Shown here piece after piece: positions 1-9,474 of a DNA stretch of 64,000 nucleotides. This stretch comes from CAZFGK01 sp964518635 (GTDB taxonomy: Bacteria; Zixibacteria; MSB-5A5; GN15; FEB-12), in NCBI GenBank assembly GCA_964518635.1, contig CAZFGK010000003.1:62001-126000 (forward strand). Direction: 5' to 3'. The notes beneath the pieces are model-generated. The model did no database searches. It was not told the DNA's origin and worked only from the letters and a program-made list of their open reading frames with translations. How positions within the stretch are numbered: position 1 is the stretch's first letter; each line of letters starts with the position of its first letter. A program made the position numbers and the translations under genes.

Positions 1-2915
1 CCGCTGTTGAAATAGCCACTCGCGACCGACGGAAACTGTGTGCTCGCAGCATCGAATACTTCTCGCGCAAGTGGCAACGAACTGACACTGAAATTCCGGC
101 TGCCGAGATTGAGCAGCGTGTAGAGCTGAGTCGAGGTTCGCGCCATAATATCCAGCAGCGTGTCATTATTCAGATAGTCGATAGTAATATCCGCGCGCTG
201 AATGTCTGCAAGCGCGATCGGTGATTCAAGGGTGCCATCCGGTTTGCCGAAGGAAACAAACAGAGAGTCAGCGGTCGTGCCGGTGAAGACAAAATCCTGA
301 CGGTTGTCGCGATCCAGATCGGCCTCTTCAATGAAAAAGACATCGGCAGTGTCGGCGGTAGGTGTGACAGAAAAGGAAGGGATTCTCACTTGCACGCATT
401 GAGAGAACTCGGAAGTATTTCCTTCGCTGTCTGTCGCCGTTGAAGTGATAAACGCACCTATTGATACTTCAGAAGGAACAATCACTTCAAAGGTAACATC
501 CCCACTGCCGTTTGTTGACTGCAGCGAACTAAGAAGAGGAGTTTCCCCTTCGCCGTAGCCAGATGAGTCACAAACGGAGTTTGAGTAGAAGAATAGGCGG
601 TAGGTCTGCGATGCCTCGCTGTTCAGTTTGCCGTAGAGATGAGTCGAACCGCCGATAACAATCGCGCTATCGAGTATCGGATAGTTCTGCTGGTCGTTTT
701 CCCCGCTGTCGATGTCAAGAAGATCGTTGGCAGTTGGTACACCAAATGTTGCAAGAGAAATCCCAAGCAAACCATTAGAGTGAATCGAGTTATTTTGTAT
801 GCGAATGGACTTTCGATCTGGTCCCGCTGCAAATCCAATCCCGTTTCTTTGGGCATTCATGATTGTATTACCGGAGTCTGTTGTGAGTCCGCCGATGTGT
901 ATTGTATCCGCACTCTGGACAAATTTGAAACCAAAGTCAGACTCAAATCCAGGATCTAGGGCTCCATTGGATCCAATGATATTTCCGATTATGCGAATGT
1001 GTCGAGGTGGTCGTAGTGCCGAGCTGCCAATCTGTATAGCTGGAGAGAAGGTATCACCAACTATGAAGTTTCTTTGAGATTCCAGTGGTCCGCCGACGAT
1101 TAGGTCTCTCGCTCCCTTGATATCAAGGCCTGGCCCTCCATTTGAAAGCTGTGATTCCATCTCTCGATCCATGCCGATGATGTTGCCGTGAAAGATACAA
1201 CCTGAACCACTGTCTGCAACATATACCCCTGAACTTGCATTTGCCGCGAACACATTTCGTCGGTCTGATCCCGGAGTTCCGATTTCGCAACCTCTTGCAT
1301 CTACATAAATTCCATAGAATGTATTTCCGCGAGCAGTCGTTCCGGTGGGATCGGTCCCTACGTAGCAACCAGTGACAATCGAACTATCCGCATTTTGGGT
1401 GAGATGAATGCCAAAGAATCCGTTGCTCGACACGACGCAGTCAGTGATCGTTATGCCATCAAATGATGCTTCTATTCCTGTCGAGCCGTTTCCGGCGGCA
1501 GTTCCGTCCGGTTTGAGGCCGATGATACAATTAGTAATAGTTGATCGGACTCCGGATGAGTGGAAAACGGCAATACCATTTGCTGTGTTCCCGGATACAT
1601 AGCAGGTCGCGTCTACGTCACCAATGTTGCTCGATTGTATTGCGACGCCGATGCCATGATTTCCGTTTGGAATTGTTGCCGTTCCGGTCTTGTTGAGCCC
1701 AATGTAGTTGGAAAGGACAGTTGAGGAATTGTAGAGTTCTAGCCCATCATCGCCATTGCCTGAAATGACATTTCGTTTTGCTAGTTCACTGTCTAGCCCG
1801 CCGATGACACTTCCGGTCCCCAGTACCCAGATGCCGAATCGACCATTGAAACGTTCTTCAGTGCCAGCGGCATTTGTGCCAATCAAATTCCCGGTTACTA
1901 TTGATGAATCCCCATTGATAACGATCCCGTCAATTGTGTTACCTGAGACGACGTTGTCTGTGAGGATCGCAAAGTCACCAGACACTGAAACTCCATTGGC
2001 GTCGTTACCCAGGCTAAGCGTACCGCTTGTATCCACGCCAACGTGATTCCCGACAATTGTGCAAGAGTCTGCACCAACCTGAAGGTCAATGCCGTTGACA
2101 GAATTGGAGGAAATCACATTGCGTTCTTCGACTGCTTCGCCGCCGATGGTGGCATGCTTTGCTGTTACATAGACTCCAGAACCAGTGTTGCTTACGGCTG
2201 AAGTGCCCGTAAGATTGGTTCCGATAAAGCTCCCCTGAACAACACAACTCTCTGCAGCAATGAGCACACCCTGCGTTCCATACGTCTGAACAATCATGCG
2301 CGCAGCTGCTGAGCTTCCGCCGACACGACATGCGTTGGCATTTAACTCAATTGCACCACCACTTGCGTTGCTTACGACGCACCCCTCTATGCTACAATCA
2401 CGCGAATTGAACGCTACTCCGCGTGGACTTCCTGCTCCACCGGAAATTATTCTGAGACCCTTGATTAGGGTACCCGCACCGGTGACTTCGAACACCGGGT
2501 TAGGCGGTCCGCCTGTCTTACTAACTATAATATTGAAGACTGCGTTGTTGCCGGTTGGCAGGGTGTTCGCACTCGACCCTGGCTCTGTAAAACCATTGAT
2601 AGTCACCTGATCGGTTATGAAAAAGGAGGAGTTAGTAGTAATGGTGTGCGGTCCGGCACCTGCAATTGCAAATTTGATCGTGTCCGGACCACCGACATTC
2701 ACGGTACTGTTTGCCGTGTCGATCGCCTTGGCAAGAGAACCGGCTCCGCTGGAAGCTGTGTTTGTAACGGTGAACACCGAAGCGGCTTCAGATGGACTGG
2801 AAATTGCAAGCAGCAATCCCAATAAGAGCAAGAAAGCCATGAATGATTGAGATTGATGGGAAGATTTGAAACCCACTACCTGACTCCGATCTCTTTTCGA
2901 GAATGAGCTGCTCAT
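1..2915 (-). CDS. Secreted right-handed beta-helix protein with FG-GAP/VCBS-like C-terminal part (3' end beyond window)
   Basis: The frame stays open from ATG 2915 to the left edge, about 971 codons, with the C-terminus missing. An internal ATG at 2840 begins a hydrophobic signal segment (MAFLLLLGLLLAISSPSEA). I prefer 2915 because it adds a basic n-region (SKRDR) and lies about 38 nt downstream of a strong promoter at 2953-2981; the start is not certain. After the signal come VFTVTNTASSGAGSL and many turns with recurring motifs (IGTN.TGT, RNVISGN, GNLIGTN), the pattern of parallel beta-helix surface proteins. Near the window edge the style changes to DLDRDNRQDFVFTG and DYLNNDTLLDIMA, like FG-GAP/VCBS propeller repeats. 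It is probably exported and may be surface attached or released. The substrate is unknown. Confidence 0.85.
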   Translation of the reverse strand, partial: MSSSFSKRDRSQVVGFKSSHQSQSFMAFLLLLGLLLAISSPSEAASVFTVTNTASSGAGSLAKAIDTANSTVNVGGPDTIKFAIAGAGPHTITTNSSFFITDQVTINGFTEPGSSANTLPTGNNAVFNIIVSKTGGPPNPVFEVTGAGTLIKGLRIISGGAGSPRGVAFNSRDCSIEGCVVSNASGGAIELNANACRVGGSSAAARMIVQTYGTQGVLIAAESCVVQGSFIGTNLTGTSAVSNTGSGVYVTAKHATIGGEAVEERNVISSNSVNGIDLQVGADSCTIVGNHVGVDTSGTLSLGNDANGVSVSGDFAILTDNVVSGNTIDGIVINGDSSIVTGNLIGTNAAGTEERFNGRFGIWVLGTGSVIGGLDSELAKRNVISGNGDDGLELYNSSTVLSNYIGLNKTGTATIPNGNHGIGVAIQSSNIGDVDATCYVSGNTANGIAVFHSSGVRSTITNCIIGLKPDGTAAGNGSTGIEASFDGITITDCVVSSNGFFGIHLTQNADSSIVTGCYVGTDPTGTTARGNTFYGIYVDARGCEIGTPGSDRRNVFAANASSGVYVADSGSGCIFHGNIIGMDREMESQLSNGGPGLDIKGARDLIVGGPLESQRNFIVGDTFSPAIQIGSSALRPPRHIRIIGNIIGSNGALDPGFESDFGFKFVQSADTIHIGGLTTDSGNTIMNAQRNGIGFAAGPDRKSIRIQNNSIHSNGLLGISLATFGVPTANDLLDIDSGENDQQNYPILDSAIVIGGSTHLYGKLNSEASQTYRLFFYSNSVCDSSGYGEGETPLLSSLQSTNGSGDVTFEVIVPSEVSIGAFITSTATDSEGNTSEFSQCVQVRIPSFSVTPTADTADVFFIEEADLDRDNRQDFVFTGTTADSLFVSFGKPDGTLESPIALADIQRADITIDYLNNDTLLDIMARTSTQLYTLLNLGSRNFSVSSLPLAREVFDAASTQFPSVASGYFNS

Positions 2916-2952
2916 TCGGCTCTCGCTTGCGCGACGCCGGACCAATTTTTGG

Positions 2953-2981
2953 AGTATACCTCAGGATGTCAGACTTGTCAA
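2953..2981 (-). promoter_or_regulatory. Sigma-70-type promoter for the beta-helix gene
   Basis: On the minus strand TTGACA (2981-2976) is followed by a 17-bp spacer and TATACT (2958-2953). The -35 is a perfect match and the -10 a 5/6 match to the consensus, at ideal spacing. It points to the beta-helix gene whose start at 2915 is about 38 nt downstream. This is pattern matching only; no transcript is shown. Confidence 0.75.
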
Positions 2982-3065
2982 GCTATCCTATTGCAGGACA
3001 ACAGGCTGCGAGGTAAGAAGTTACGATTTGCCGTTCTAGGATATCGTGGAATGATGTAGCGACGG

Positions 3066-3263
3066 CTACTTAGATCTACCGTTGAGTATTCGTGACGGAA
3101 AAAGAAAAATGGCGCGAATGAATTCGAAGACTCCCTCAATTACGATGCCGAGCAGCCGAAAAGGCAACAGCAGCAACCAGAGAATCGGACTGAGAATCAA
3201 GAGAATCAACGCCAGCGGCCAGCAGATGATCAGAAGAAGAACCCAGAGGATAATCGTCAACAT
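3066..3263 (-). CDS. Small hydrophobic membrane protein (65 aa)
   Basis: This 65-residue protein is almost entirely hydrophobic: two or three transmembrane stretches (ILWVLLLIICWPLALILLIL, LWLLLLPFRLLGIVI, VFEFIRAIFLF) and a short basic tail (SRILNGRSK). The phased leucines and the PFRLLGI segment are unlike the random composition of a shadow frame, and the opposite strand holds no plausible gene. Similar small proteins of this LLPFRL type occur in many bacteria with no assigned role. It stands alone between the beta-helix gene and the ferredoxin gene, so context does not suggest a job. Confidence 0.6.
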   Translation of the reverse strand: MLTIILWVLLLIICWPLALILLILSPILWLLLLPFRLLGIVIEGVFEFIRAIFLFPSRILNGRSK

Positions 3264-3382
3264 GCCTACATAACGAAAATCTCAGACCAATGTTTCATGA
3301 AAGCGAAATACTCTACTACCCAGTACTGCATTGTCTGCATTTCATTTGGAACTGTTTGTTTTTCACACGCCGCGAGCTATAT

Positions 3383-3400
3383 TCTCATTTGCGAATGAGA
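3383..3400. promoter_or_regulatory. Short inverted repeat upstream of the polyferredoxin gene
   Basis: TCTCATT and AATGAGA form a perfect 7-bp inverted repeat with the 4-base loop TGCG. It ends 16 nt before the ATG at 3417, where no clear Shine-Dalgarno sequence is visible. It could be an operator or a leader hairpin. It may also be chance, as a 7-bp stem is not rare. Confidence 0.25.
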
Positions 3401-3416
3401 GATTCGCACTGTTGTC

Positions 3417-4475
3417 ATGACACTCGTCAAAAACATCCCCGCGATTGCAAAACCGAATCGAAAACTACATGGTGTTCAGTCGCTGCGATTCTATGCCCAG
3501 CTATTTTCGCTGATGCTGAATATTCTCATCGGCATTCAGTTTTATATCTGGGTACTACATCTTGAATCTCCATATTCAACCCTCGCAGTGAGCAGACCAC
3601 CCGGAGTTGAGGGATGGCTCCCGATCGGTGCGCTCGTTTCGGTCCGACATTTTTTTGAAACCGGGATCATCAATGAAATTCACCCCTCCGGTTTTATCAT
3701 CTTTGCGACAATCCTCGTGACCTCGTTTATTTTCAGGCGTGCATTTTGTTCCTGGATTTGCCCCATTGGATTTATCTCTGAAATGCTTGGAGATATTTCT
3801 GATCGAGTCTTTGGCAGGAGACTCAAACTTCCGTCCTGGCTCGACTGGCCGCTACGATCACTGAAATATCTGCTCCTCCTCTTCTTTGCCTGGGCGATTT
3901 TCTTTCAGATGACTCCGGCTGCGATCAAGTCATTTGTCTATTCTGATTACAACGTTGTATCCGATCTGCTCATGCTGAGATTCTTTACCGACATCTCTAT
4001 GCTATCTCTTGGAGTGATCAGTTTTCTCTTTCTCATGTCGCTGATCATTCGCGGATTCTGGTGCCGGTATTTGTGTCCCTATGGTGCACTGGTCGGCATC
4101 GCCGGTTTTTTCTCCCCGACCCGTATCACCCGCAACAGCAGCAGTTGTATCGACTGCGCAGTCTGCACCCGTGTCTGTCCGTCATTTATCAAGATCAAGA
4201 ACGTGAAGCAGGTCTGGTCGGATGAATGTACCGGCTGCATGGCGTGTGTTGATTCCTGCCCTGTCTCGAATACCATTCAAATTGCCGGACACCGGAAATT
4301 TCGACTCAGTTCAAAACAGTGGGCGGTCGCGATGCTGGTTTTCTTCTGGGGAACACTGTTCACCGTGAAGCTCTTTGGGCCGTGGGAGAATGGTGTCAGT
4401 GACGAACGGTACCGTCAAATGCTTCCCGGCGTCGAACAGGGGGCGTTCGCTCACCCCGGCGCGGATGGGAAGTAG
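3417..4475 (+). CDS. NapH/CcoG-like membrane polyferredoxin, 4Fe-4S binding
   Basis: A 352-residue integral membrane iron-sulfur protein. It has an N-terminal membrane segment (about 25-50), a membrane-embedded CSWICP motif (about 111) and a second such motif CRYLCPYG (about 215), with hydrophobic helices around them. Two ferredoxin clusters follow: CIDCAVCTRVCP (about 243) and CTGCMACVDSCP (about 271). A final transmembrane helix (about 300-320) ends the protein. This order matches the NapH/MauN/CcoG superfamily, which passes electrons between quinols and periplasmic or cytoplasmic acceptors or takes part in metal-centre assembly. No nap, mau or cco genes lie nearby, so its partner is unknown and no gene symbol is given. 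Confidence 0.85.
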   Translation: MTLVKNIPAIAKPNRKLHGVQSLRFYAQLFSLMLNILIGIQFYIWVLHLESPYSTLAVSRPPGVEGWLPIGALVSVRHFFETGIINEIHPSGFIIFATILVTSFIFRRAFCSWICPIGFISEMLGDISDRVFGRRLKLPSWLDWPLRSLKYLLLLFFAWAIFFQMTPAAIKSFVYSDYNVVSDLLMLRFFTDISMLSLGVISFLFLMSLIIRGFWCRYLCPYGALVGIAGFFSPTRITRNSSSCIDCAVCTRVCPSFIKIKNVKQVWSDECTGCMACVDSCPVSNTIQIAGHRKFRLSSKQWAVAMLVFFWGTLFTVKLFGPWENGVSDERYRQMLPGVEQGAFAHPGADGK

Positions 4476-4585
4476 GAAATTCTCCCTTTCGTCAGTTTTT
4501 TTTCAATACGTGAAGTTTTGTGACGATCTCCGAGGACTGATGCGGTATAACTACGGCACGAAAGTTGGAAACATCGGCAGGTACT

Positions 4586-5314
4586 GTGAAAGCTCAATGG
4601 GGAATCCTCTTTTCTGTCGCTCTGGCGGCATTGATCTTTAGAATCACTGATTCGGGAGGATCAGAGAACCGTTCGCAATCGGTTGGCTATTGGCTCTGGG
4701 CTGGAATCACGCCGGATCTCGCACCACCCAACTCAGAATTATATGTGCTTCAGGGTCATTTTCTCGCAAACGATCAGCACTTTATTTTTGAGCATCTGGG
4801 AGTATATCCCCATCCAATAAATTGTAGCCGATTAATCTTGGTCTACCGATTCGAAGGAGCATTGGTCGATCCTCAGGTAGTGGATTCGACTTACCGACGA
4901 GATTACCTTCGATGGGCAAAGCATGGAATAAAAGTGTCAGGATTACAAATAGACTTCGATTGCCCGACGAACCGAATAAGGGAGTATACCGAATACCTCC
5001 GTACTCTTTCTGCGATACTACCTGATCAATGTTTTCTCAGCTCGACGGCTCTCGGCGACTGGGCTTTATCCGGGAATCCCGAAGCACTTACAGAACTGGC
5101 GAAAAGCGTTGATGAGCTTGTCTTTCAACTCTATCATGGTAACAGTTATGTTGAGCAACTCAAGGAGATATCAGTTCGACTCCCTGGAATCGGCTCGCCA
5201 TTTCGAATCGGACTTCTCAGCAACGTCAACGCACCTCCAGAAGTTCAACAGCTAAAGCAATCCTCCAACTGTGTTGGAATTCTCTACTTTGTTTCAAAAG
5301 GGGTACACGAATGA
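4586..5314 (+). CDS. DUF3142 domain-containing protein
   Basis: About 242 residues with an N-terminal hydrophobic anchor or signal (WGILFSVALAALIF). The core contains YWLWAG, then YRFEGALVD, and the diagnostic stretch LQIDFDCPTNRIREYTEYL with acidic residues on a beta-strand end, followed by STALGDWAL and VDELVFQLYHGNS. This matches DUF3142, a TIM-barrel-like family reminiscent of glycoside hydrolases whose function is unknown. I chose GTG 4586 because GCAGG lies just upstream; a TTG at 4565 in frame would add seven residues. The gene overlaps the next one by ATGA (5311-5314), which implies translational coupling and a joint role. Confidence 0.75.
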   Translation: MKAQWGILFSVALAALIFRITDSGGSENRSQSVGYWLWAGITPDLAPPNSELYVLQGHFLANDQHFIFEHLGVYPHPINCSRLILVYRFEGALVDPQVVDSTYRRDYLRWAKHGIKVSGLQIDFDCPTNRIREYTEYLRTLSAILPDQCFLSSTALGDWALSGNPEALTELAKSVDELVFQLYHGNSYVEQLKEISVRLPGIGSPFRIGLLSNVNAPPEVQQLKQSSNCVGILYFVSKGVHE

Positions 5315-7311
5315 AGTTCATGATATCTTCTGCACTACTTCTTGTTGTTTCTATGGCTTGTGAGACCAGAGCGTGCTATCCGATTTTTCGTCCGCTTTTT
5401 CCACAACCGAGATACATCGACATTGAGTTTACTGACGAGAGCGAGCATCAGTACGGCCATCGAGAAATGGCTGAAATCCTATGGAATAGTTACCTAGCTT
5501 TACTGCCGATGGATCTTCCGCCAAGCGATTCGGCTGCAAGACGAATAAGCGATAGCACAGAGCATGACGCATATCAGTCGTATCTCCGCGCGTCACAAAT
5601 GTTTCACAGTGCGAACACTGACTCGGCGTTGATTATTTATGAGCATCTTCGAGATAGCCTGGGCAAGAAGCAGAAAAAGTACAAGAAGTCACCCAGGAAC
5701 GATCACTATTCATGGGTTCATGAAGCATCAACTTACATGATCGCCCGCTGCAACCTCATCGCTGCTCAGAAAGACCTTCATGGATATGAATTTCAATATC
5801 CAAAAGGGTTTCCAGTCAGTAAGGTGGATCATGCACGCTTATCTGAAGCTGACTCAGCATTTCAGCGATACTTGAGTGAGTACCCTCAAGGTTACTACTC
5901 CCGTTCAGCGAGTGATCTCAACCGTCGCATACTCCTACTTTCAGATCGTACCGTTGAACTGAATCAGGCATTGAAACAACGTATGCACTCGCCAAATGTC
6001 CATGCCACTCGACGTACACTTCACTCGAACTATCGTTGGGAGTCTACTCGCAATTCTATCAGGCATATGGTACAAACCGGTCCGAACTCGATGTCATCAG
6101 AGCCAATGCTCGAACCAGATTTGAGAGCGGATTTCTTGTATGAATTCAGGAAACACTTCACTGGTCATATCGACGTCAGCGTGGACCCACCATTGCTCGT
6201 TGGATACCGAGCTATTGACACTCAATTGTTAACCGTAGAAGAGCTTCATGCCATTTCTAAACGTGAAAAAGATTTTCTTTCTTATCCAGGGTTGCTGAAA
6301 TTTGTCCTTGCAGTCGGGTACTATCGACTTAAGAGCTACGACTCTGTACTTGCCGTGTCAGATTCCGTTCCTGACGTTTCGACGATCATGTGGTTAAGCA
6401 CGCAGCTCCTTCGATCACGGGCTTTTGGTCATACAGGCAGGTCAGAAAGTCAGATTCAAGTCCTGTACGAAATGTACGAGAGATGTCCCAATGCAACTCT
6501 TGCAGTTGAACTTGCAGTCGCTTCATTGAATGCTGGACAAGGCTTACGGCTATTCTCAGAAGCTTCACCATTCCTAGCTAAGGCCAGGATAGGAGATCAG
6601 TTAGATACCCCACCCTATACGCCAGGTTGCCCATTGATGACAGGTGCCGATAATACGCAGATCAGATCATTTGTCACTTTCGGATTCGAGACTGCTGAAC
6701 TGAAGCAGGCACTTGCAGGTAGTAGGCTTTCGGGAACATTCCGTTCTATGTTCGTTCAAGAGCTGAGTCGTCGCTTAATCCTGCTTGGTCGATATAAAGA
6801 ATTCCTGATTCTCGGTGAAAAGGAGTCGTTAGGGCCACTGGAAGGTGCAAAGAAGTTTGTTCAGGCAGTGGTAAATTCTCCCGGAGAGCCGGCTCCATGG
6901 GCAGATCTGGGCGAATATCAATTTCAGATTTCTCTCGAAGGACGTAACCCAGAAATCGGAGAATTCTTGTCGCCATGGGGTGCAAGCGGGGAAGAAGCTC
7001 TACTTCCTCGCTGCACCGTTTGCAGCTTTCCCAAGCACCGTTCGGACTCGCTCATACGACCACTGACACTATTTAATAAGGCGATTTCTCTTTCCAGAAA
7101 GAAGGGTATCCGATCCGAAGCTGAAGCGAAATCGCTTCATTACATTGTGATGGGTGGAAGATCCGAGTCGTTCGCACACGAGAGACTTGACTGGAGTTAT
7201 GTCGACCGATCTGATTCAGCATTTGCGCGAAGCAAAGCCGCCTTCCAACGACTCCATCGACTCTACAAAGACTCCAAATGGGCGAAGGCGACACCATACT
7301 ACTACCAGTGA
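5311..7311 (+). CDS. Large secreted helical/TPR-like protein coupled to the DUF3142 gene
   Basis: A 666-residue protein with an export signal (MKFMISSALLLVVSMACETRAC; a cysteine after SMA could be a lipid site). The body is helical and rich in Tyr, Arg and Ser. Stretches such as YQSYLRASQMFHSANTDSAL and ADSAFQRYLSEYPQGYYSRS resemble tetratricopeptide helices. The C-terminal third again has SDSAFARSKAAFQRLHRLYK. I recognise no enzyme motif. The start ATG overlaps the stop of the DUF3142 gene, so the two are one transcriptional unit. A helical scaffold working with a secreted or membrane-anchored carbohydrate-active-like partner is plausible but not shown. Confidence 0.75.
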   Translation: MKFMISSALLLVVSMACETRACYPIFRPLFPQPRYIDIEFTDESEHQYGHREMAEILWNSYLALLPMDLPPSDSAARRISDSTEHDAYQSYLRASQMFHSANTDSALIIYEHLRDSLGKKQKKYKKSPRNDHYSWVHEASTYMIARCNLIAAQKDLHGYEFQYPKGFPVSKVDHARLSEADSAFQRYLSEYPQGYYSRSASDLNRRILLLSDRTVELNQALKQRMHSPNVHATRRTLHSNYRWESTRNSIRHMVQTGPNSMSSEPMLEPDLRADFLYEFRKHFTGHIDVSVDPPLLVGYRAIDTQLLTVEELHAISKREKDFLSYPGLLKFVLAVGYYRLKSYDSVLAVSDSVPDVSTIMWLSTQLLRSRAFGHTGRSESQIQVLYEMYERCPNATLAVELAVASLNAGQGLRLFSEASPFLAKARIGDQLDTPPYTPGCPLMTGADNTQIRSFVTFGFETAELKQALAGSRLSGTFRSMFVQELSRRLILLGRYKEFLILGEKESLGPLEGAKKFVQAVVNSPGEPAPWADLGEYQFQISLEGRNPEIGEFLSPWGASGEEALLPRCTVCSFPKHRSDSLIRPLTLFNKAISLSRKKGIRSEAEAKSLHYIVMGGRSESFAHERLDWSYVDRSDSAFARSKAAFQRLHRLYKDSKWAKATPYYYQ

Positions 7312-7363
7312 GAGTACCTGATACACATCACTGGTAGTTCGATTTCTTGAGAACTGTTCGCCT

Positions 7364-7735
7364 CTATTTCTTCGGCTTCATTTCATAGAGAAGTTTGAAA
7401 CCGGCGTAGATCATTCGTTTCATGTCAGCAGGGGACTTCTTCTTTGACATTGCAAGTAGTCGCGGATCGGTCATCATCTTTTTCATGATGCTGTTGCGGG
7501 TTGCCTTTGATGAATAGTGGATGTAAGAAAAAATCACTACTTCCGATTTCTTCAATCCAACTGACTTCCCCAATGAAGCGAGAGTCTTCGGGTCGACCGC
7601 ATCCTGCACAAACTCGCGATAGGCAAGCGCACCATAGTCCTTCGCCACTTTGCCAAACTCGCTGGCGAGTTTGCGATATGCACTCAATTTCCCTTTCGGG
7701 ACTGCGAGCAGAAAAAAGTCTGTGTAGATTGCCAT
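7364..7735 (-). CDS. DUF1428 family protein
   Basis: A 123-residue cytosolic protein. YTDFFLLAVPKGKLSAYRKL at the N-terminus, YGALAYREFVQDAVDP in the middle and VVIFSYIHYSSKATRNSI match DUF1428, a dimeric alpha/beta-barrel family related to YCII/ABM folds and of unknown function. The usual DPR segment appears as MTDPRLLAM. A good ribosome site (AAAGGAGA) lies about 9 nt before the ATG at 7735, and a matching promoter lies at 7758-7786. It is a single gene convergent with the gene ending at 7311. Confidence 0.8.
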   Translation of the reverse strand: MAIYTDFFLLAVPKGKLSAYRKLASEFGKVAKDYGALAYREFVQDAVDPKTLASLGKSVGLKKSEVVIFSYIHYSSKATRNSIMKKMMTDPRLLAMSKKKSPADMKRMIYAGFKLLYEMKPKK

Positions 7736-7757
7736 CTGTAAGTTCTCCTTTTAAGAG

Positions 7758-7786
7758 AGATAACGATCTGGCTGGAAAAATGTCAA
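7758..7786 (-). promoter_or_regulatory. Sigma-70-type promoter for the DUF1428 gene
   Basis: On the minus strand TTGACA (7786-7781) is followed by 17 bp and TTATCT (7763-7758). The start codon at 7735 lies 22 nt downstream of the -10 element, leaving room for a short leader with the AAAGGAGA ribosome site. Confidence 0.6.
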
Positions 7787-7854
7787 TCATATCAACGCCC
7801 CCGTATATTCCTATCCGAGGGCATTTCCGAATCAAAGCGTAAATGAAAAGGATG

Positions 7855-9474
7855 CTAGTGAGTTGTCGCGGCTGCTCCGTTTCTTAGTCCCGCCAACTCC
7901 TGAAGCAGATGCCAGTAGCGCAGACGGTCATCCTGTGAGAGCAGGAGCGCATCTGAGGGATTTCCATCCGCATTAAACTGCTTCGAGAACCGTCCTTCAC
8001 CACGCGCGAACCAGACAAAGTCCTGCTTCTCTCCGGTTTTGGAATCGACATGCCAGTCCTTGTCGCTGGACGGATTCCCAGCAAGACTGAGTCGTTCCCG
8101 GAATGTTGCGCCACCACGCGGATCATGCACGAAAAGCGGAAAGGCGCGGCTGTTGACCGCTGCAAATCCGCGCTCGTAACTCATGTTGTCGGCAATCTGA
8201 TGTTCCGGTGTGCAGGCAGAATAGGCGATGATCACCGATGGTCCCGGAAATTCAAGGGCGCCAATCACTGCCTTGAAAAAGTGCGTGTAATACGAAGGCG
8301 AAACCTGTGCGACGAAGACATTCGGATGGTTCATGGCAAGCAGTCCCAGCTCTTTGCGCCGGTCAATTTTTCCAGGCAATTCAGAGCCATGCACACTCAT
8401 CTTTGCATTCTGTCCGAGGAATGTCGCGGTCGAGGCCTGCCCGCCGGTGTTAGAATAGGATTGCGTGTCGAGGACCAGCACATTGATATCCATGCTGGTG
8501 GTGAGCATGCGAGAGAGTGACTGGAAGCCGATGTCATACATCGCGCCATCACCACCGATCACCCAGATCTTGGTCGAATCTTTTTTGTTCTGATCAAGAC
8601 GCATCCGCACCCCCATCGCCATCGCGGGGGCATTTTCAAAGAGGGAATTTGTCCACGGGACATCAAAGATGTTGTACGGGTAGGTCGCACTGTAGACCGA
8701 GTTGCAGCCAGTCGAGGCAACGATGGCGATATCTTTACCGTATTTTACTGAGGTCGCAGTCAACGCCATGTTGATCGCCGAGACCTCTCCGCATCCGGCA
8801 CAGGAGCCGGAGCCCCCCTGACAAACCCAGCACTGCTCTTTCAAATAGAGGTCGGTGATTCGCTTTTCATTGATATGTTCATCACGCGTCGGCGGCAATG
8901 ATTCCCGCATGAAGGTCATCTGATCGGAATAGCGTTTCATCTGTTCCGGCTCTTTGTGGATCATCTTGAGTGCGCTACGTGAGCCGCAGACTTCAACACA
9001 GACTCCGCATCCCTTACACCGATCCGGATCGATCCAGAGTGAGAAGTAGGCTGGAGTCTCCCCTTTGCTTTCGAAGGCATTCCAGAGTTTGCGGGTCTTG
9101 AGGAAATTGGCCTGCAACTGCCGACGTGTTTCTTCATCCTCGATCTTGCTCAGACTCTCATCCAACTTGTCGGGTGTAACCGCACGTGTTCGAATCGCGA
9201 CATCAGGACAGAGTATCACACACTCCATGCAGGCAACGCAGGAGGCCGCAAAGAATTCCGGAATCTCCGGCGAGATCGCAGCGAAACTCCGCTCTTTGGC
9301 GGTGGACGGGGGCATCAGTGAACGGGCTGATCGTTCATCAGCAACAATGCCGTGATCTTCATTACCGGTAAGGTATTGTTCCAAAATGGTGTTCTTGAAA
9401 TCATGCAGATCGCGCGAACGCAGATCGGTCATCTGGCTGCTGTTCCGCTCGGGTATATTTTTATCTCCAGGCAT
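7855..9474 (-). CDS. Pyruvate:ferredoxin oxidoreductase, ferredoxin plus beta (TPP) part of a split enzyme
   Basis: 539 residues matching the C-terminal half of NifJ-type pyruvate:ferredoxin (flavodoxin) oxidoreductase. Residues about 75-190 form a two-cluster ferredoxin domain (CVACMECVILCP and CKGCGVCVEVC). The thiamin diphosphate domain follows, starting with CWVCQGGSGSCAGCGEVSAI, which supplies the cysteines of the proximal cluster. The TPP/Mg motif is GDGAMYDIGF with DTQSYSNTGGQAS. The other half is the upstream gene (9461-11428), which overlaps it by 14 nt; together they total 1194 residues, the size of one NifJ chain. The enzyme interconverts pyruvate, CoA and acetyl-CoA with ferredoxin reduction. 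Pyruvate as the substrate is inferred from the domain arrangement. Confidence 0.9.
   Translation of the reverse strand: MPGDKNIPERNSSQMTDLRSRDLHDFKNTILEQYLTGNEDHGIVADERSARSLMPPSTAKERSFAAISPEIPEFFAASCVACMECVILCPDVAIRTRAVTPDKLDESLSKIEDEETRRQLQANFLKTRKLWNAFESKGETPAYFSLWIDPDRCKGCGVCVEVCGSRSALKMIHKEPEQMKRYSDQMTFMRESLPPTRDEHINEKRITDLYLKEQCWVCQGGSGSCAGCGEVSAINMALTATSVKYGKDIAIVASTGCNSVYSATYPYNIFDVPWTNSLFENAPAMAMGVRMRLDQNKKDSTKIWVIGGDGAMYDIGFQSLSRMLTTSMDINVLVLDTQSYSNTGGQASTATFLGQNAKMSVHGSELPGKIDRRKELGLLAMNHPNVFVAQVSPSYYTHFFKAVIGALEFPGPSVIIAYSACTPEHQIADNMSYERGFAAVNSRAFPLFVHDPRGGATFRERLSLAGNPSSDKDWHVDSKTGEKQDFVWFARGEGRFSKQFNADGNPSDALLLSQDDRLRYWHLLQELAGLRNGAAATTH

Noticed and set aside
1898..2331. Short frames opposite or beside the beta-helix gene
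   Set aside because: The minus-strand frame from 2915 is open to the window edge with clear beta-helix repeats; these are its shadows.
8050..8520. 156-codon frame opposite the PFOR beta gene
   Set aside because: Antisense shadow of a clearly conserved gene; product has no recognisable features.
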